Of a DNA stretch of 64,000 bases, positions 1 through 8,967 are shown in pieces (within the stretch, counting starts at the first letter, position 1; each line of letters starts with the position of its first letter). This DNA is from Stenotrophomonas maltophilia (GTDB taxonomy: Bacteria; Pseudomonadota; Gammaproteobacteria; Xanthomonadales; Xanthomonadaceae). The DNA is taken from positions 358,106-422,105 of the forward strand of contig FOZF01000002.1 in NCBI GenBank assembly GCA_900113425.1, in the 5' to 3' direction. Made by a program: the position numbers and the translations under genes. Below the pieces are notes generated by a model that saw nothing but the letters and a program-made list of their open reading frames with translations, was not told the origin of the DNA and ran no database searches.

Positions 1-95
1 GCGAGCGCCTGTCGGTGATGGTCGACTATGTGGGCGAGCGCCGCGACGGCCAGCTGCAGAATGGCGTGCAGCTGGGGCTGGGTTACCGGTTCTGA
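1..95 (+). CDS. Outer-membrane beta-barrel protein, C-terminal end (partial)
   Basis: Only the last 30 codons are in the window; the frame starts at base 3 and ends at TGA 93-95. The residues alternate polar and hydrophobic and end in LGLGYRF, with a terminal Phe. This is the usual C-terminal signature of an outer-membrane beta-barrel strand recognised by the BAM machinery. The specific protein cannot be named from this much. Its stop region overlaps the 3' end of the convergent GyrI-like gene by 13 bases. Confidence 0.6.
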   Translation, partial: ERLSVMVDYVGERRDGQLQNGVQLGLGYRF

Positions 96-712
96 TGCAG
101 GCGATCGGACCGCACAGGTTGGCGCAGGAGTGTCTTCAGTCGCGAAGGAGCGGTCTTCCGTGGGTCGCTCAGATAGATCTCATGGTGCGGGCCGGCAAAC
201 GTGTAGCCCAGCGATGGCATCACCTCCTGGTGCAGCCTCGCGAGTGTCGGGCCTTCATCCTCATAGGGGCCCACATGCAGCGTCTGCAGGCAGAGACCCT
301 CCTCCAGCCGCTGCAGGCGCAGGCTGGAGGGTGGCGCACCGAGCTTCGCCCTCACCTTCTCCGTTGCCGCAGCGAACCGCGGCGTGTCGACGGCATCCGG
401 GGTGCGGATCATCAGGGTCCACGTCCATTCGTCCTTGCGGCGGGCGACGAAGCTGCCCGGATCCTCAGCGCTCCAGAGCCCCTCCAGCGGCGCAACCACA
501 TGGTCCTGTCCCACCGCCTTGAGGGCGAACTTCAACGCATAGCTGACGGAGTACAGCCAGCGTACGGCCTCGGCGTAGGCGATTGCCGTGTTGGGGTCGC
601 CGCGACCGTCAATCATCACGAACGGCAGGGAAGGCACTTGGAGCAGGACGAAGTCGCCGGTCGGCGCCCGGTACAGGGTGCGGTCAAGCGTCTTGAAATC
701 GACTTTGCCCAT
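83..712 (-). CDS. GyrI-like small-molecule-binding domain protein
   Basis: A soluble protein of 209 residues that looks like a stand-alone GyrI-like effector-binding protein, with segments such as FVMIDGRGDPN near the N-terminus and QTLHVGPYEDEGPT near the C-terminus. Such domains bind small molecules or cationic drugs, either as the sensor half of AraC or MerR regulators or alone; no DNA-binding domain is present here. The ATG at 712 was chosen because GGAG lies 7 bases upstream; a longer frame to 739 exists but has no such site. It converges on the barrel gene. The ligand is unknown. Confidence 0.75.
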   Translation of the reverse strand: MGKVDFKTLDRTLYRAPTGDFVLLQVPSLPFVMIDGRGDPNTAIAYAEAVRWLYSVSYALKFALKAVGQDHVVAPLEGLWSAEDPGSFVARRKDEWTWTLMIRTPDAVDTPRFAAATEKVRAKLGAPPSSLRLQRLEEGLCLQTLHVGPYEDEGPTLARLHQEVMPSLGYTFAGPHHEIYLSDPRKTAPSRLKTLLRQPVRSDRLHQNR

Positions 713-1057
713 CGGCGATCTCCAGTAGACGGACAGCATCGCACGCGCGCCAGCATGCCACGGTTCCTGAATGCGTTCATTCGACTTTGCCGAACGAGGG
801 ATTCCGGCGTGGCGACACCTGCGGCTGCGATGCTTCGGGCCCCATTGGGCGCACGGTGCGACAACGTGTCGCAGCCAGAATGGGGCCTTTCCTGCGGTGG
901 ATCATTGTCAATGCCTTTCTTAAATGGTGGGTGACGGCCTAAAATTGCAAGGCTGACTCGACCCCACCTCCCTGCCTGTCCATCGGACGGGTGGGACCGG
1001 CTTTTGGCCGGAGCGGGCAGGACGGGGAACGGCATTCCCTCGCAATTGGATCGACCG
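713..1057. promoter_or_regulatory. Intergenic region upstream of cyoA with a perfect palindrome
   Basis: This 345-base divergent region separates the GyrI-like gene from cyoA and contains no convincing gene. A perfect inverted repeat, TGCGACA-ACG-TGTCGCA, lies at 857-873, about 185 bases before cyoA, and could be an operator. I could not place a confident -35/-10 pair. The binding protein is unknown. Confidence 0.4.
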
Positions 1058-2098
1058 ATGATTCCGTTGAAAACCCTTGGGCGCTGGTTGCGCCCGGGCC
1101 TGCTGCTCGCAGTGCTGGTGATGCTCACCGGCTGTGATGCCGTGGCCATCCTCAGTCCGAAGGGCCAGATCGGCCAGGATGAGAAGACCCTGCTGATCAC
1201 GGCCACCGTGCTCATGCTGCTGGTCGTCATCCCGGTCATCATCATGACCCTGACCTTCGCGTGGAAGTACCGCGCTTCCAACACCAAGGCCCGTTACGAG
1301 CCGAAGTGGTCGCACTCGACGGCGATCGAGGTGGTGGTGTGGTCGATCCCCTGCATGATCGTGCTGGTGCTGGCCGTGCTGACCTGGCGCTCGTCGCACG
1401 CGCTGGATCCGTACAAGCCGCTGGAATCGGACGTCAAGCCGGTCACCATCGAGGCGATCTCGCTGGACTGGAAGTGGCTGTTCATCTATCCGGAAGAGAA
1501 GATCGCGGTCGTCAACGAGATCAAGTTCCCGGTCAACACCCCGCTGAACTTCAAGATCACCTCCGACACGGTGATGAATGCCTTCTTCATCCCGCACCTG
1601 GGCAGCATGATCTATTCGATGGCGGCGATGGAGACCAAGCTCCACCTGATCGCCAACGAAACCGGTGAATTCCCGGGCATGTCCTCGCACTACAGCGGTG
1701 CGGGCTTCGCCAAGATGCACTTCACTGCCTATTCGGTCACCGATGCCGAGTACCGCCAGTGGCTGGACCAGGTCCGCGCCGGTGAGCAGACGCTGGACAA
1801 GGCCTCGTTCAAGGCCCTGGGTGAAGCGCGCAATGCTGAGTGGTATCCGGTGACCTATTACGGCCGGTCCGAGGAGGGCCTGTTCGACTGGGTCATCGCC
1901 AAGCACATGGGCGACAACAAGCACTACGGCATGAAGCACGCCCATGCGGGCGCCGCTGCCGCCGATGCTGCCAGCCATGAAGGGCACGAAGGCCACGCCC
2001 CGAGCGAAGAGCACAAGTCCAAGGAGTCCGGGGAAAACCTGGATGCCACTGAACACGAGCACGCCGGCCACGCCGGTCATGCGGGCTCGGGAGAATGA
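1058..2098 (+). CDS. cyoA: Cytochrome bo3 ubiquinol oxidase subunit II
   Basis: Subunit II of the proton-pumping bo3-type terminal oxidase, which passes electrons from ubiquinol to oxygen in the inner membrane. The N-terminus has a lipoprotein signal ending in the lipobox LTGC, followed by two membrane helices and a periplasmic cupredoxin domain. The usual CuA cysteines are absent around the [12 protein letters not shown] segment, as expected for a quinol rather than a cytochrome c oxidase. The tail after about residue 295 is rich in His. The ATG at 1058 (MIPLKTLGR) gives a normal lipoprotein signal; an in-frame codon at 1004 would add 18 unlikely residues. The stop overlaps the cyoB start (ATGA), so translation is probably coupled. 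Confidence 0.95.
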   Translation: MIPLKTLGRWLRPGLLLAVLVMLTGCDAVAILSPKGQIGQDEKTLLITATVLMLLVVIPVIIMTLTFAWKYRASNTKARYEPKWSHSTAIEVVVWSIPCMIVLVLAVLTWRSSHALDPYKPLESDVKPVTIEAISLDWKWLFIYPEEKIAVVNEIKFPVNTPLNFKITSDTVMNAFFIPHLGSMIYSMAAMETKLHLIANETGEFPGMSSHYSGAGFAKMHFTAYSVTDAEYRQWLDQVRAGEQTLDKASFKALGEARNAEWYPVTYYGRSEEGLFDWVIAKHMGDNKHYGMKHAHAGAAAADAASHEGHEGHAPSEEHKSKESGENLDATEHEHAGHAGHAGSGE

Positions 2099-4098
2099 AC
2101 ATGCTGGGAAAACTCTCTCTTGAGTCGATCCCCCACGATCCGATCGTGCTGACCACACTGGTCGGTGCGGTGCTGGGTGGCCTGGGCGTCGTCGCCCTGA
2201 TCACCAAGTTCAAGCTGTGGGGCTATCTGTGGAAGGAGTGGTTCACCTCGGTGGATCACAAGAAGATCGGCGTGATGTACCTCATCGTCGCCTTCGTCAT
2301 GCTGCTGCGCGGTTTCTCCGACGCGATCATGATGCGTACCCAGCAGGCCATCGCCGTCGGTGGCTCCGAGGGTTACCTGCCGCCGCACCACTACGACCAG
2401 ATCTTCACCGCCCACGGCGTGATCATGATCTTCTTCGTGGCGATGCCGTTGATCACCGGCCTGATGAATCTGGCCGTGCCGCTGCAGATCGGTGCGCGCG
2501 ACGTCGCGTTCCCGTTCGTCAACTCGCTCAGCTTCTGGCTGTTCGTCGCGGGTGCGGTGCTGATCATGCTGTCGCTGTGGATCGGTGAGTTCGCCGCCAC
2601 CGGCTGGCTGGCATTCCCGCCCTTGTCAGGGATCGAATACAGTCCAAGCGTAGGCATGGACTACTACATCTGGGGTCTACAGGTGGCGGGTCTGGGTACC
2701 ACGCTGAGTGGTATCAACTTCTTCATCACCATCCTCAAGATGCGCACGCCGAGCATGAAGCTGATGCAGATGCCGGTGTTCACCTGGACCGCCCTGGTGA
2801 CCAACGTGCTGATCGTCGCCGCCTTCCCGGTGCTGACCATCACCCTGGTGCTGCTGACCCTGGACCGTTACCTGGGGACGCACTTCTTCACCAATGACGG
2901 TGGCGGCAACGCCATGCTGTACATCAACCTGATCTGGATCTGGGGCCACCCGGAGGTGTACATCCTGGTCCTGCCGGCGTTCGGCGTGTTCTCGGAAGTG
3001 ATCGCCACGTATTCGCGCAAGGCCCTGTTCGGTTACAAGGGCATGGTCTACGCCACCGCCTGTATCGGCGTGCTGTCGTTCATCGTGTGGCTGCACCACT
3101 TCTTCACCATGGGTTCGGGTGCCAACGTCAATGCCTTCTTCGGCATCACGACGATGATCATCTCCATTCCCACAGGCGTGAAGATCTTCAACTGGCTGTT
3201 CACCATGTTCCGCGGTCGCGTGCAGTTCACCACGCCGGTGCTGTGGACGATCGGCTTCATGGTCACCTTCACCATCGGCGGCATGACCGGCGTGATGCTG
3301 GCCATCCCGGCCATCGATTTCGTGCTGCACAACAGCCTGTTCCTGATCGCGCACTTCCATAACGTGATCATCGGCGGCGTGGTGTTCGGCATGTTCGCGG
3401 GCATCACCTACTGGTGGCCGAAGATGTTCGGCTTCCGCCTCAATGAGTTCTGGGGCAAGTGCGCGTTCTGGTGCTGGTTCATCGGCTTCTACGTGACCTT
3501 CATGCCGATGTACGTGCTGGGCTTCATGGGCATGACCCGTCGCCTGCAGAGCACGGTCAATCCGGCCTATGAGCCGCTGCTGCTGGTTGCCGCTGCAGGT
3601 GCCTTCATCGTCGGCGCCGGCATCCTGTGCCAGATCATCCAGGTGGCCGTGTCGATCCGCGACCGCAAGAAGACCGTCGACCTGACCGGCGATCCGTGGG
3701 ATGCCCGTACGCTGGAGTGGGAAACCTCTTCGCCGCCGGCGTTCTACAACTTCGCCACGCTGCCGGACGTCACCGAGCTGGACGATTTCTGGGAGCGCAA
3801 GCAGCGCGGTGAGGCCTGGCCGAAGCCGGCGAAGTACACCGACATCCACATGCCGCGCAATACCGGCACGGGCGTTGTCATCGGTGCCTTCAGCCTGGTG
3901 TTCGGCTTCGCGATGATCTGGCACATCTGGTGGCTGGCCATCGTCGGCTTCGTCGGCATGATCGCCACGTTCATCTACCGCACCTTCGACCAGGACGTGG
4001 ATTACTGGGTCCCGGCCGCCGAGGTGGAACGCATCGAGAACGAACACCGCAAGCACCTGGAAGCCCAGGGCCTGGTGAAGTCGGAGCTGAAGGCATGA
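2095..4098 (+). CDS. cyoB: Cytochrome bo3 ubiquinol oxidase subunit I
   Basis: The catalytic heme-copper subunit of the bo3 oxidase: 667 residues with about 15 membrane helices. It holds the low-spin heme and the heme o3-CuB centre where oxygen is reduced. Diagnostic segments are the heme-ligand helix [32 protein letters not shown] with the CuB His and cross-linked Tyr, and the paired histidines in LFIAHFHN-type sequence ([12 protein letters not shown]). The length matches the family. It overlaps cyoA and cyoC by 4 bases each, so the operon is tightly coupled. Confidence 0.97.
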   Translation: MNMLGKLSLESIPHDPIVLTTLVGAVLGGLGVVALITKFKLWGYLWKEWFTSVDHKKIGVMYLIVAFVMLLRGFSDAIMMRTQQAIAVGGSEGYLPPHHYDQIFTAHGVIMIFFVAMPLITGLMNLAVPLQIGARDVAFPFVNSLSFWLFVAGAVLIMLSLWIGEFAATGWLAFPPLSGIEYSPSVGMDYYIWGLQVAGLGTTLSGINFFITILKMRTPSMKLMQMPVFTWTALVTNVLIVAAFPVLTITLVLLTLDRYLGTHFFTNDGGGNAMLYINLIWIWGHPEVYILVLPAFGVFSEVIATYSRKALFGYKGMVYATACIGVLSFIVWLHHFFTMGSGANVNAFFGITTMIISIPTGVKIFNWLFTMFRGRVQFTTPVLWTIGFMVTFTIGGMTGVMLAIPAIDFVLHNSLFLIAHFHNVIIGGVVFGMFAGITYWWPKMFGFRLNEFWGKCAFWCWFIGFYVTFMPMYVLGFMGMTRRLQSTVNPAYEPLLLVAAAGAFIVGAGILCQIIQVAVSIRDRKKTVDLTGDPWDARTLEWETSSPPAFYNFATLPDVTELDDFWERKQRGEAWPKPAKYTDIHMPRNTGTGVVIGAFSLVFGFAMIWHIWWLAIVGFVGMIATFIYRTFDQDVDYWVPAAEVERIENEHRKHLEAQGLVKSELKA

Positions 4099-4733
4099 GC
4101 ACCAATACCTCGACCCTGAGCCACGGGCACGCCGCGCATGCGGCGGCCCATGGCCATGACGACCACGAGCATCACGACACCGGCGGCAACACCGTCTTCG
4201 GTTTCTGGGTGTACCTGATGAGCGACTGCCTCATCTTCGCGTCGCTGTTCGCCACCTATGTGGTACTGGCCGGCGGCACCGATGGTGGCCCCGGTCCGAA
4301 GGACCTGTTCGAACTGTCATTCGTGGCCTGGGAAACCGCGCTGCTGCTGACCTCTTCGCTGACCTTCGGCCTGGGCATGATCGCCCTGCACCGCAAGCAG
4401 GTGGGCCAGATGTACCTGTGGCTGGCGATCACCTGGCTGCTGGGCTTCGGCTTCATGTGCATGGAAGTGTGGGAATTCCAGCACCTGATCCACCAGGGCT
4501 ATGGTCCGGACCGCAGTGCCTTCCTGTCGGCGTTCTTCGCCCTGGTCGGTACCCACGGCCTGCACGTCAGCGCCGGCCTGCTGTGGCTGCTGGTGATGTT
4601 CGTGCAGCTGAAGAAGTACGGCCTGACCCCGACCAACAAGACCCGCATGGCGTGCCTGAGCTTGTTCTGGCACTTCCTGGACCTGATCTGGATCGGCGTG
4701 TTCTCCGTCGTCTACCTCAATGGAGCGCTGTAA
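4095..4733 (+). CDS. cyoC: Cytochrome bo3 ubiquinol oxidase subunit III
   Basis: Subunit III, 212 residues with five membrane helices, which stabilises the catalytic subunit. Its N-terminus is His-rich ([19 protein letters not shown]), as in other CyoC proteins, and is followed by [18 protein letters not shown]. Typical motifs [21 protein letters not shown] and [15 protein letters not shown] are present. The ATG at 4095 overlaps the cyoB stop. The last base of its TAA is the first base of the cyoD ATG. Confidence 0.96.
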   Translation: MSTNTSTLSHGHAAHAAAHGHDDHEHHDTGGNTVFGFWVYLMSDCLIFASLFATYVVLAGGTDGGPGPKDLFELSFVAWETALLLTSSLTFGLGMIALHRKQVGQMYLWLAITWLLGFGFMCMEVWEFQHLIHQGYGPDRSAFLSAFFALVGTHGLHVSAGLLWLLVMFVQLKKYGLTPTNKTRMACLSLFWHFLDLIWIGVFSVVYLNGAL

Positions 4734-5074
4734 TGGCACATGACAACCACGCACACGATCATGGCACCGGTGGCGAAAGCCACGGCAGCGTGAAGTCGTA
4801 CCTGATCGGCTTCGTGCTGGCAGTGGTGCTGACCGTCATCCCGTTCTGGATGGTGATGTCGGGCGACTTCTCCCGCACCGTCAACGGTGTGGTGATCGCG
4901 GTCACCGCCGTGCTGCAGATGCTGGTCCACCTGGTGTTCTTCCTGCACCTGGACCGCTCCTCGGAGAGCCGCTGGAACGTCAACGCTGCTGCCTTCACCA
5001 TCGTGGTGATCGGCATCATCGTGGTCGGCACCCTGTGGGTCATGCACAACATGAACGTGCACATGATGCACTGA
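4733..5074 (+). CDS. cyoD: Cytochrome bo3 ubiquinol oxidase subunit IV
   Basis: The small subunit IV: 113 residues, a His-rich N-terminus, then GSVKSYLIGF and three membrane helices ending near HMMH. It assists assembly of the CuB centre in characterised bo3 oxidases. It starts inside the TAATG overlap with cyoC. A strong hairpin terminator follows, so it is the last gene. No heme o synthase gene (cyoE) follows. Confidence 0.95.
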   Translation: MAHDNHAHDHGTGGESHGSVKSYLIGFVLAVVLTVIPFWMVMSGDFSRTVNGVVIAVTAVLQMLVHLVFFLHLDRSSESRWNVNAAAFTIVVIGIIVVGTLWVMHNMNVHMMH

Positions 5075-5098
5075 CGTCCCCGCGACGTTGCCACGCAG

Positions 5099-5126
5099 AA
5101 AGGCCGCCTTCGGGCGGCCTTTCTGT
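5099..5126 (+). terminator. Rho-independent terminator of the cyo operon
   Basis: The arms AAAGGCCGCC (5099-5108) and GGCGGCCTTT (5113-5122) form a 10-bp stem with a four-base loop, followed by a short T-rich run. It lies 24 bases after the cyoD stop. It may also serve the convergent GGDEF-EAL gene. Confidence 0.85.
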
Positions 5127-5186
5127 TGTCGGGTGGATGTCGGATCCCATGTCGCAGGCGAGGGCACCGGCCTCGCACGCCGGGCC

Positions 5187-7244
5187 TCAGCCCACCTTTC
5201 GCAGGAACTCCTCGGGATCCATCGGCCGACCCAGGTGGTAGCCCTGCAGCTGGTCGCAGCCCAGTTCGCTCAGGTACTCGCGCTGGGCCTGGGTCTCCAC
5301 GCCCTCGGCCACCACCTGCAACTGCAGCGTACGGCCAAGGGCGATGATCGAGGAGACGATCGCGGCGTCTTCGGCATTGCGTTCCAGGTCGTGCACGAAG
5401 GCCCGGTCGATCTTCAGCTCGGTGGCCGGCATGCGCTTGAGGTAGAGCAGGCTGGAATAGCCGGTGCCGAAATCATCGATGGCGATGTGCACGCCCATCG
5501 CGGTGAGATCGTTGAGAATCGCCAGGCTCGCTTCGACATCCTTCATCGCAGTCGTTTCGGTGATCTCAAGCGTCAGCAGAGCCGGATCGATGGCGTGTCG
5601 TTCCAGCGCCGCACGCACGCTGGCCAGCAGCGTCGGCGAGGCGAACTGCAGCGGAGACAGGTTGACCGCCATCGTCCAGCCGCCATGGCCGGCGTCATGC
5701 CACGCCCGCAGCTGGGCGCAGGCGCGATCCAGTACCCAGTCACCGATCGGCAGGATCAGCCCGCTGCGCTCGGCGATCGGGATGAACACGTCCGGTGCCA
5801 GCAGGCCCAGTTCCGGGTGCTGCCAGCGCAGCAGCGCTTCGGCGCCGCTGGCGGGGGCATCGGCGGCGGGAAATTTCGGCTGGTAGTGCAGCACCAGTTC
5901 GTCCCGGGCGATGGCCTTGCGCAGATCCTGCAGCAGCCGCAGCTGGCGGTTTGCACTGAGCTGCATCGAGGGAGTGAAGAACGTGTAGCCGTTCCGGCCG
6001 GTGTCCTTGGTGTGGTACATGGCGGCATCGGCGTGGGCCATCAGCTCGCGTTCGTTGCCGGCGTCATCCGGGTACAGGGCGATGCCGAGGCTGGCGCTGA
6101 CCTGCAGTTCGGCCGCGTCGAGAATGAAAGGCTCGCTGGCCGCGGCGATGATGCGCTCTGCGACGACCACGGCGTCATCCGGGATGTCGATCGCCAGCAC
6201 GATCACGAATTCGTCCCCGCCCAGCCGCGCGAAGGTGTCCTGCGGTCGCAGCAGGCCGCCGATGCGTTGCGCGACGGCGACCAGCAGGCGATCACCCAGT
6301 TGATGACCGTAGGCGTCGTTGACCGTCTTGAATCCGTCAAGATCGCAGAACATCACGGCCACCGCGTGCTGGTGCCGGCGCGCCTTCTCGATGGCCTGTT
6401 CGATGCGATCCTGCAGCAGCATGCGGTTGGGCAGCTGGGTCAGCGGGTCGTGCAGCGCGGCCTGGATCAGCCGGTTGTTGGCGTGGGCCAGTGAATCGGC
6501 CAGCAGCCCGGTGCGGACCCGCATCTGGCGGTCGAACAGGGAGGCCACCAGCGCGATGCCAAGCGTCGCCACGGTGGTGACGATGACCAGTACCGCCAGC
6601 CAGCGGGCATCGATGCCGCCATTGACCACGGCACCGCAGATGCTGCCGTCCGCGAAGCGTGCGGCCGCCATGCCGGTGTAATGCATGCCGACGATGGCCA
6701 GCCCCATCACCAGCGAGGCGAGCAGGCGCAGGCGCAGCGTGTTGCGCTGCTCGGTGCGCAGGCGGAAGGCGATCCACAGCGCAGCGCCGGCTGCGCCGAT
6801 GGCCACCACGATCGATGTCGCGAACCATCCCGGGTGGTAGTCGATGCCGGGCTGCATGCGCATGGCGGCCATGCCCAGGTAATGCATAGCGGCGATGCCG
6901 GTGCCCATCAGCACCGCGCCGGCCAGCAGCCGCCGTCGCGGCAGGCTGGGGCGGGAGACCAGCCACAGCGCGTAGGCCGATGCGCCGATCGATACCGCGA
7001 GGGAGTAGAGGGTGATGGCCAGGTCGTAACCGATCGGGATCGGCAGGTCGAATGCCAGCATGCCGATGAAGTGCATGGACCAGATGCCCAGCCCCATCGC
7101 GGCGGCGCCACCGGCCAGCCACCAGCGGGCGACGCGTCCCTGGGCGCTGGCGACACGCCCGGCCATGTCCAGGGCCGTGTACGAAGCAAGAATGGCCACC
7201 AGCAGAGAGATGGCGACCAGGCTCTGACTGTAACTTCCAGTCAT
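5187..7244 (-). CDS. MHYT-GGDEF-EAL membrane protein (cyclic di-GMP turnover)
   Basis: A 685-residue bifunctional cyclic di-GMP signalling protein. Residues 1 to about 235 are a seven-helix MHYT sensor domain with the repeats MHFIGM, MHYLGM and MHYTGM, proposed in the family to bind copper and sense oxygen, CO or NO. A GGDEF domain follows with the active motif GGDEF and an intact RxxD inhibitory site (RPQD) five residues before it. The EAL domain has EALLRW, DDFGTGYSSL and KIDRAFV, so the phosphodiesterase residues look intact. Both activities are plausible; the net one cannot be read from sequence. The ATG at 7244 (MTGSYSQSLV) starts just before the first helix. Confidence 0.93.
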   Translation of the reverse strand: MTGSYSQSLVAISLLVAILASYTALDMAGRVASAQGRVARWWLAGGAAAMGLGIWSMHFIGMLAFDLPIPIGYDLAITLYSLAVSIGASAYALWLVSRPSLPRRRLLAGAVLMGTGIAAMHYLGMAAMRMQPGIDYHPGWFATSIVVAIGAAGAALWIAFRLRTEQRNTLRLRLLASLVMGLAIVGMHYTGMAAARFADGSICGAVVNGGIDARWLAVLVIVTTVATLGIALVASLFDRQMRVRTGLLADSLAHANNRLIQAALHDPLTQLPNRMLLQDRIEQAIEKARRHQHAVAVMFCDLDGFKTVNDAYGHQLGDRLLVAVAQRIGGLLRPQDTFARLGGDEFVIVLAIDIPDDAVVVAERIIAAASEPFILDAAELQVSASLGIALYPDDAGNERELMAHADAAMYHTKDTGRNGYTFFTPSMQLSANRQLRLLQDLRKAIARDELVLHYQPKFPAADAPASGAEALLRWQHPELGLLAPDVFIPIAERSGLILPIGDWVLDRACAQLRAWHDAGHGGWTMAVNLSPLQFASPTLLASVRAALERHAIDPALLTLEITETTAMKDVEASLAILNDLTAMGVHIAIDDFGTGYSSLLYLKRMPATELKIDRAFVHDLERNAEDAAIVSSIIALGRTLQLQVVAEGVETQAQREYLSELGCDQLQGYHLGRPMDPEEFLRKVG

Positions 7245-7393
7245 GTTGAATCCAGTGGGAAAGGGAGGGGCGCCCGCAAGGCGCACGCCCGCGACCCCTA
7301 TCGGCGCAGGTGGGCGGTACTTGAGCGGTCGCAGCACCTGCGACCAGGCTCGGCTATCCTGCCACGCCCGTCCCCGCCGCAGGAAATTCCCAG

Positions 7394-8770
7394 ATGGCAA
7401 AAGCCCGCACCGCCTACGTCTGCAATGAATGCGGCGCTGAATACAGCAAATGGCAGGGCCAGTGCACCGAGTGCAATGCCTGGAATTCGCTGTCGGAAAT
7501 CGTCCTGGAAAGCGCGGCGGCGGCCAAGGCGCCGGCATCGCGACGAGCCGGCTGGGCGGGCAAGGTCGATCCGCCGAAGATCACCGCCCTGAAGGACGTG
7601 GAGCAGACCGAGCATCGCCGGGTCAGCACCGGCATCGGCGAGTTCGACCGCGTGCTCGGCGGCGGCCTGGTGGAGGGGGCGGTGGTGCTGGTCGGCGGCG
7701 ATCCCGGCATCGGCAAGTCGACCCTGCTGCTGCAGGCGGTCGCCAGGATGGCGGCCGAGCTGCCGGTGCTCTACGTCACCGGTGAGGAGTCGCTGGCCCA
7801 GGTGGCCGGTCGCGCGCATCGGCTGGAACTGCCCCTGGATGGCGTCAACGCGCTCGCCGAGACCGGCGTCGAGTCGATCCTCCAGCACGCGGCCAAGGCC
7901 GGCCCGCGCCTCATCGTGGCCGACTCGGTGCAGACGCTGTGGACGGAAAGCCTGACCGCCGCACCGGGGTCGGTCAGCCAGGTGCGCGAGAGTGCCGCAC
8001 GGCTGGTGCGTTTCGCCAAGGAAACCGGCACCGCCGTGTTCCTGGTCGGCCACGTCACCAAGGAGGGTGGCATCGCCGGCCCGCGTGTGCTGGAACACAT
8101 GGTCGATGCGGTGCTGTACTTCGAAGGCGAGAGCGGCAGCCGCTTCCGGCTGCTGCGTGCGTTCAAGAACCGTTTCGGCGCGGTCAACGAGCTGGGCGTG
8201 TTCGCCATGGGCGACAAGGGCCTGAAGGAGGTCTCCAATCCTTCGGCCATCTTCCTGTCCGGTGGCAGTACGCACCAGCCCGGCAGCTGCGTGATGGTGA
8301 CCCGTGAAGGAACCCGTCCGCTGCTGGTGGAGGTACAGGCGCTGGTCGACGCGTCACCGCTGTCGAACCCGCGCCGTGTCGCCGTGGGCCTGGAGCAGAA
8401 TCGTCTGGCCATGCTGCTGGCGGTGCTGCACCGGCACGGCGGTGTGCTGGTGGGCGACCAGGATGTGTTCGTCAATGTCGTCGGCGGCATCCGCGTGCAG
8501 GAGACGGCCGCCGACCTCCCGGTGCTGCTGGCGGTGCTGTCTTCGCTGCAGGACCGGCCGTTGGCCGAGAAGACCATCGCCTTCGGCGAAGTGGGCCTGT
8601 CCGGCGAGATCCGCCCGGTGCCCAATGGTGAGGACCGGCTGCGCGAGGCGGCCACCCACGGTTTCAGGCGTGCGATCGTGCCGAAGGCCAATGCGCCCAA
8701 GGGCGGCTCGGTCAAGGGCATGGAGGTGATCGCCGTTGAGCGCCTGTCCGAGGCGATCGACGCGGCGTGA
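7394..8770 (+). CDS. radA: DNA repair protein RadA (Sms)
   Basis: A RecA-like ATPase that promotes branch migration and processing of recombination intermediates. The N-terminus carries a C4 zinc finger (Cys10, 13, 24, 27). The ATPase core has Walker A GGDPGIGKST near residue 100 and the RadA-specific KNRFG motif. The C-terminus is the Lon-like domain. At 458 residues it has the normal family length. It is probably transcribed alone, with a hairpin at 8923. Confidence 0.97.
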   Translation: MAKARTAYVCNECGAEYSKWQGQCTECNAWNSLSEIVLESAAAAKAPASRRAGWAGKVDPPKITALKDVEQTEHRRVSTGIGEFDRVLGGGLVEGAVVLVGGDPGIGKSTLLLQAVARMAAELPVLYVTGEESLAQVAGRAHRLELPLDGVNALAETGVESILQHAAKAGPRLIVADSVQTLWTESLTAAPGSVSQVRESAARLVRFAKETGTAVFLVGHVTKEGGIAGPRVLEHMVDAVLYFEGESGSRFRLLRAFKNRFGAVNELGVFAMGDKGLKEVSNPSAIFLSGGSTHQPGSCVMVTREGTRPLLVEVQALVDASPLSNPRRVAVGLEQNRLAMLLAVLHRHGGVLVGDQDVFVNVVGGIRVQETAADLPVLLAVLSSLQDRPLAEKTIAFGEVGLSGEIRPVPNGEDRLREAATHGFRRAIVPKANAPKGGSVKGMEVIAVERLSEAIDAA

Positions 8771-8922
8771 TTCCATTGGAGGCGTGCCGGCGGCCGCGAT
8801 CCTGTTGAGCCGGGCCACGCGCGTCTGCTTCCCGGCGAAGGACCGCCGGGCATGGGCCAGACGCTGCAGACGTCAGATGCGGCTACGGTCAGCCTCCCTG
8901 TGCTAGTTTTTCCCGCTCGACG

Positions 8923-8945
8923 AAGGCGCCCTGTGGCGCCTTTCC
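8923..8945 (+). terminator. Hairpin between radA and the HSP90-like gene
   Basis: The arms AAGGCGCC (8923-8930) and GGCGCCTT (8935-8942) form an 8-bp stem with a CTGT loop and a weak T stretch. This is consistent with a terminator for radA, although the stem ends only 25 bases before the next start codon. Confidence 0.5.
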
Positions 8946-8967
8946 GTGCCCAGGAGTAAACGATTAC

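Noticed and set aside
1058-5074. His-rich tails of CyoA, CyoC and CyoD as a novel feature
   Set aside because: From memory, similar His-rich termini occur in other bo3 oxidases including that of E. coli, so they are not unusual.
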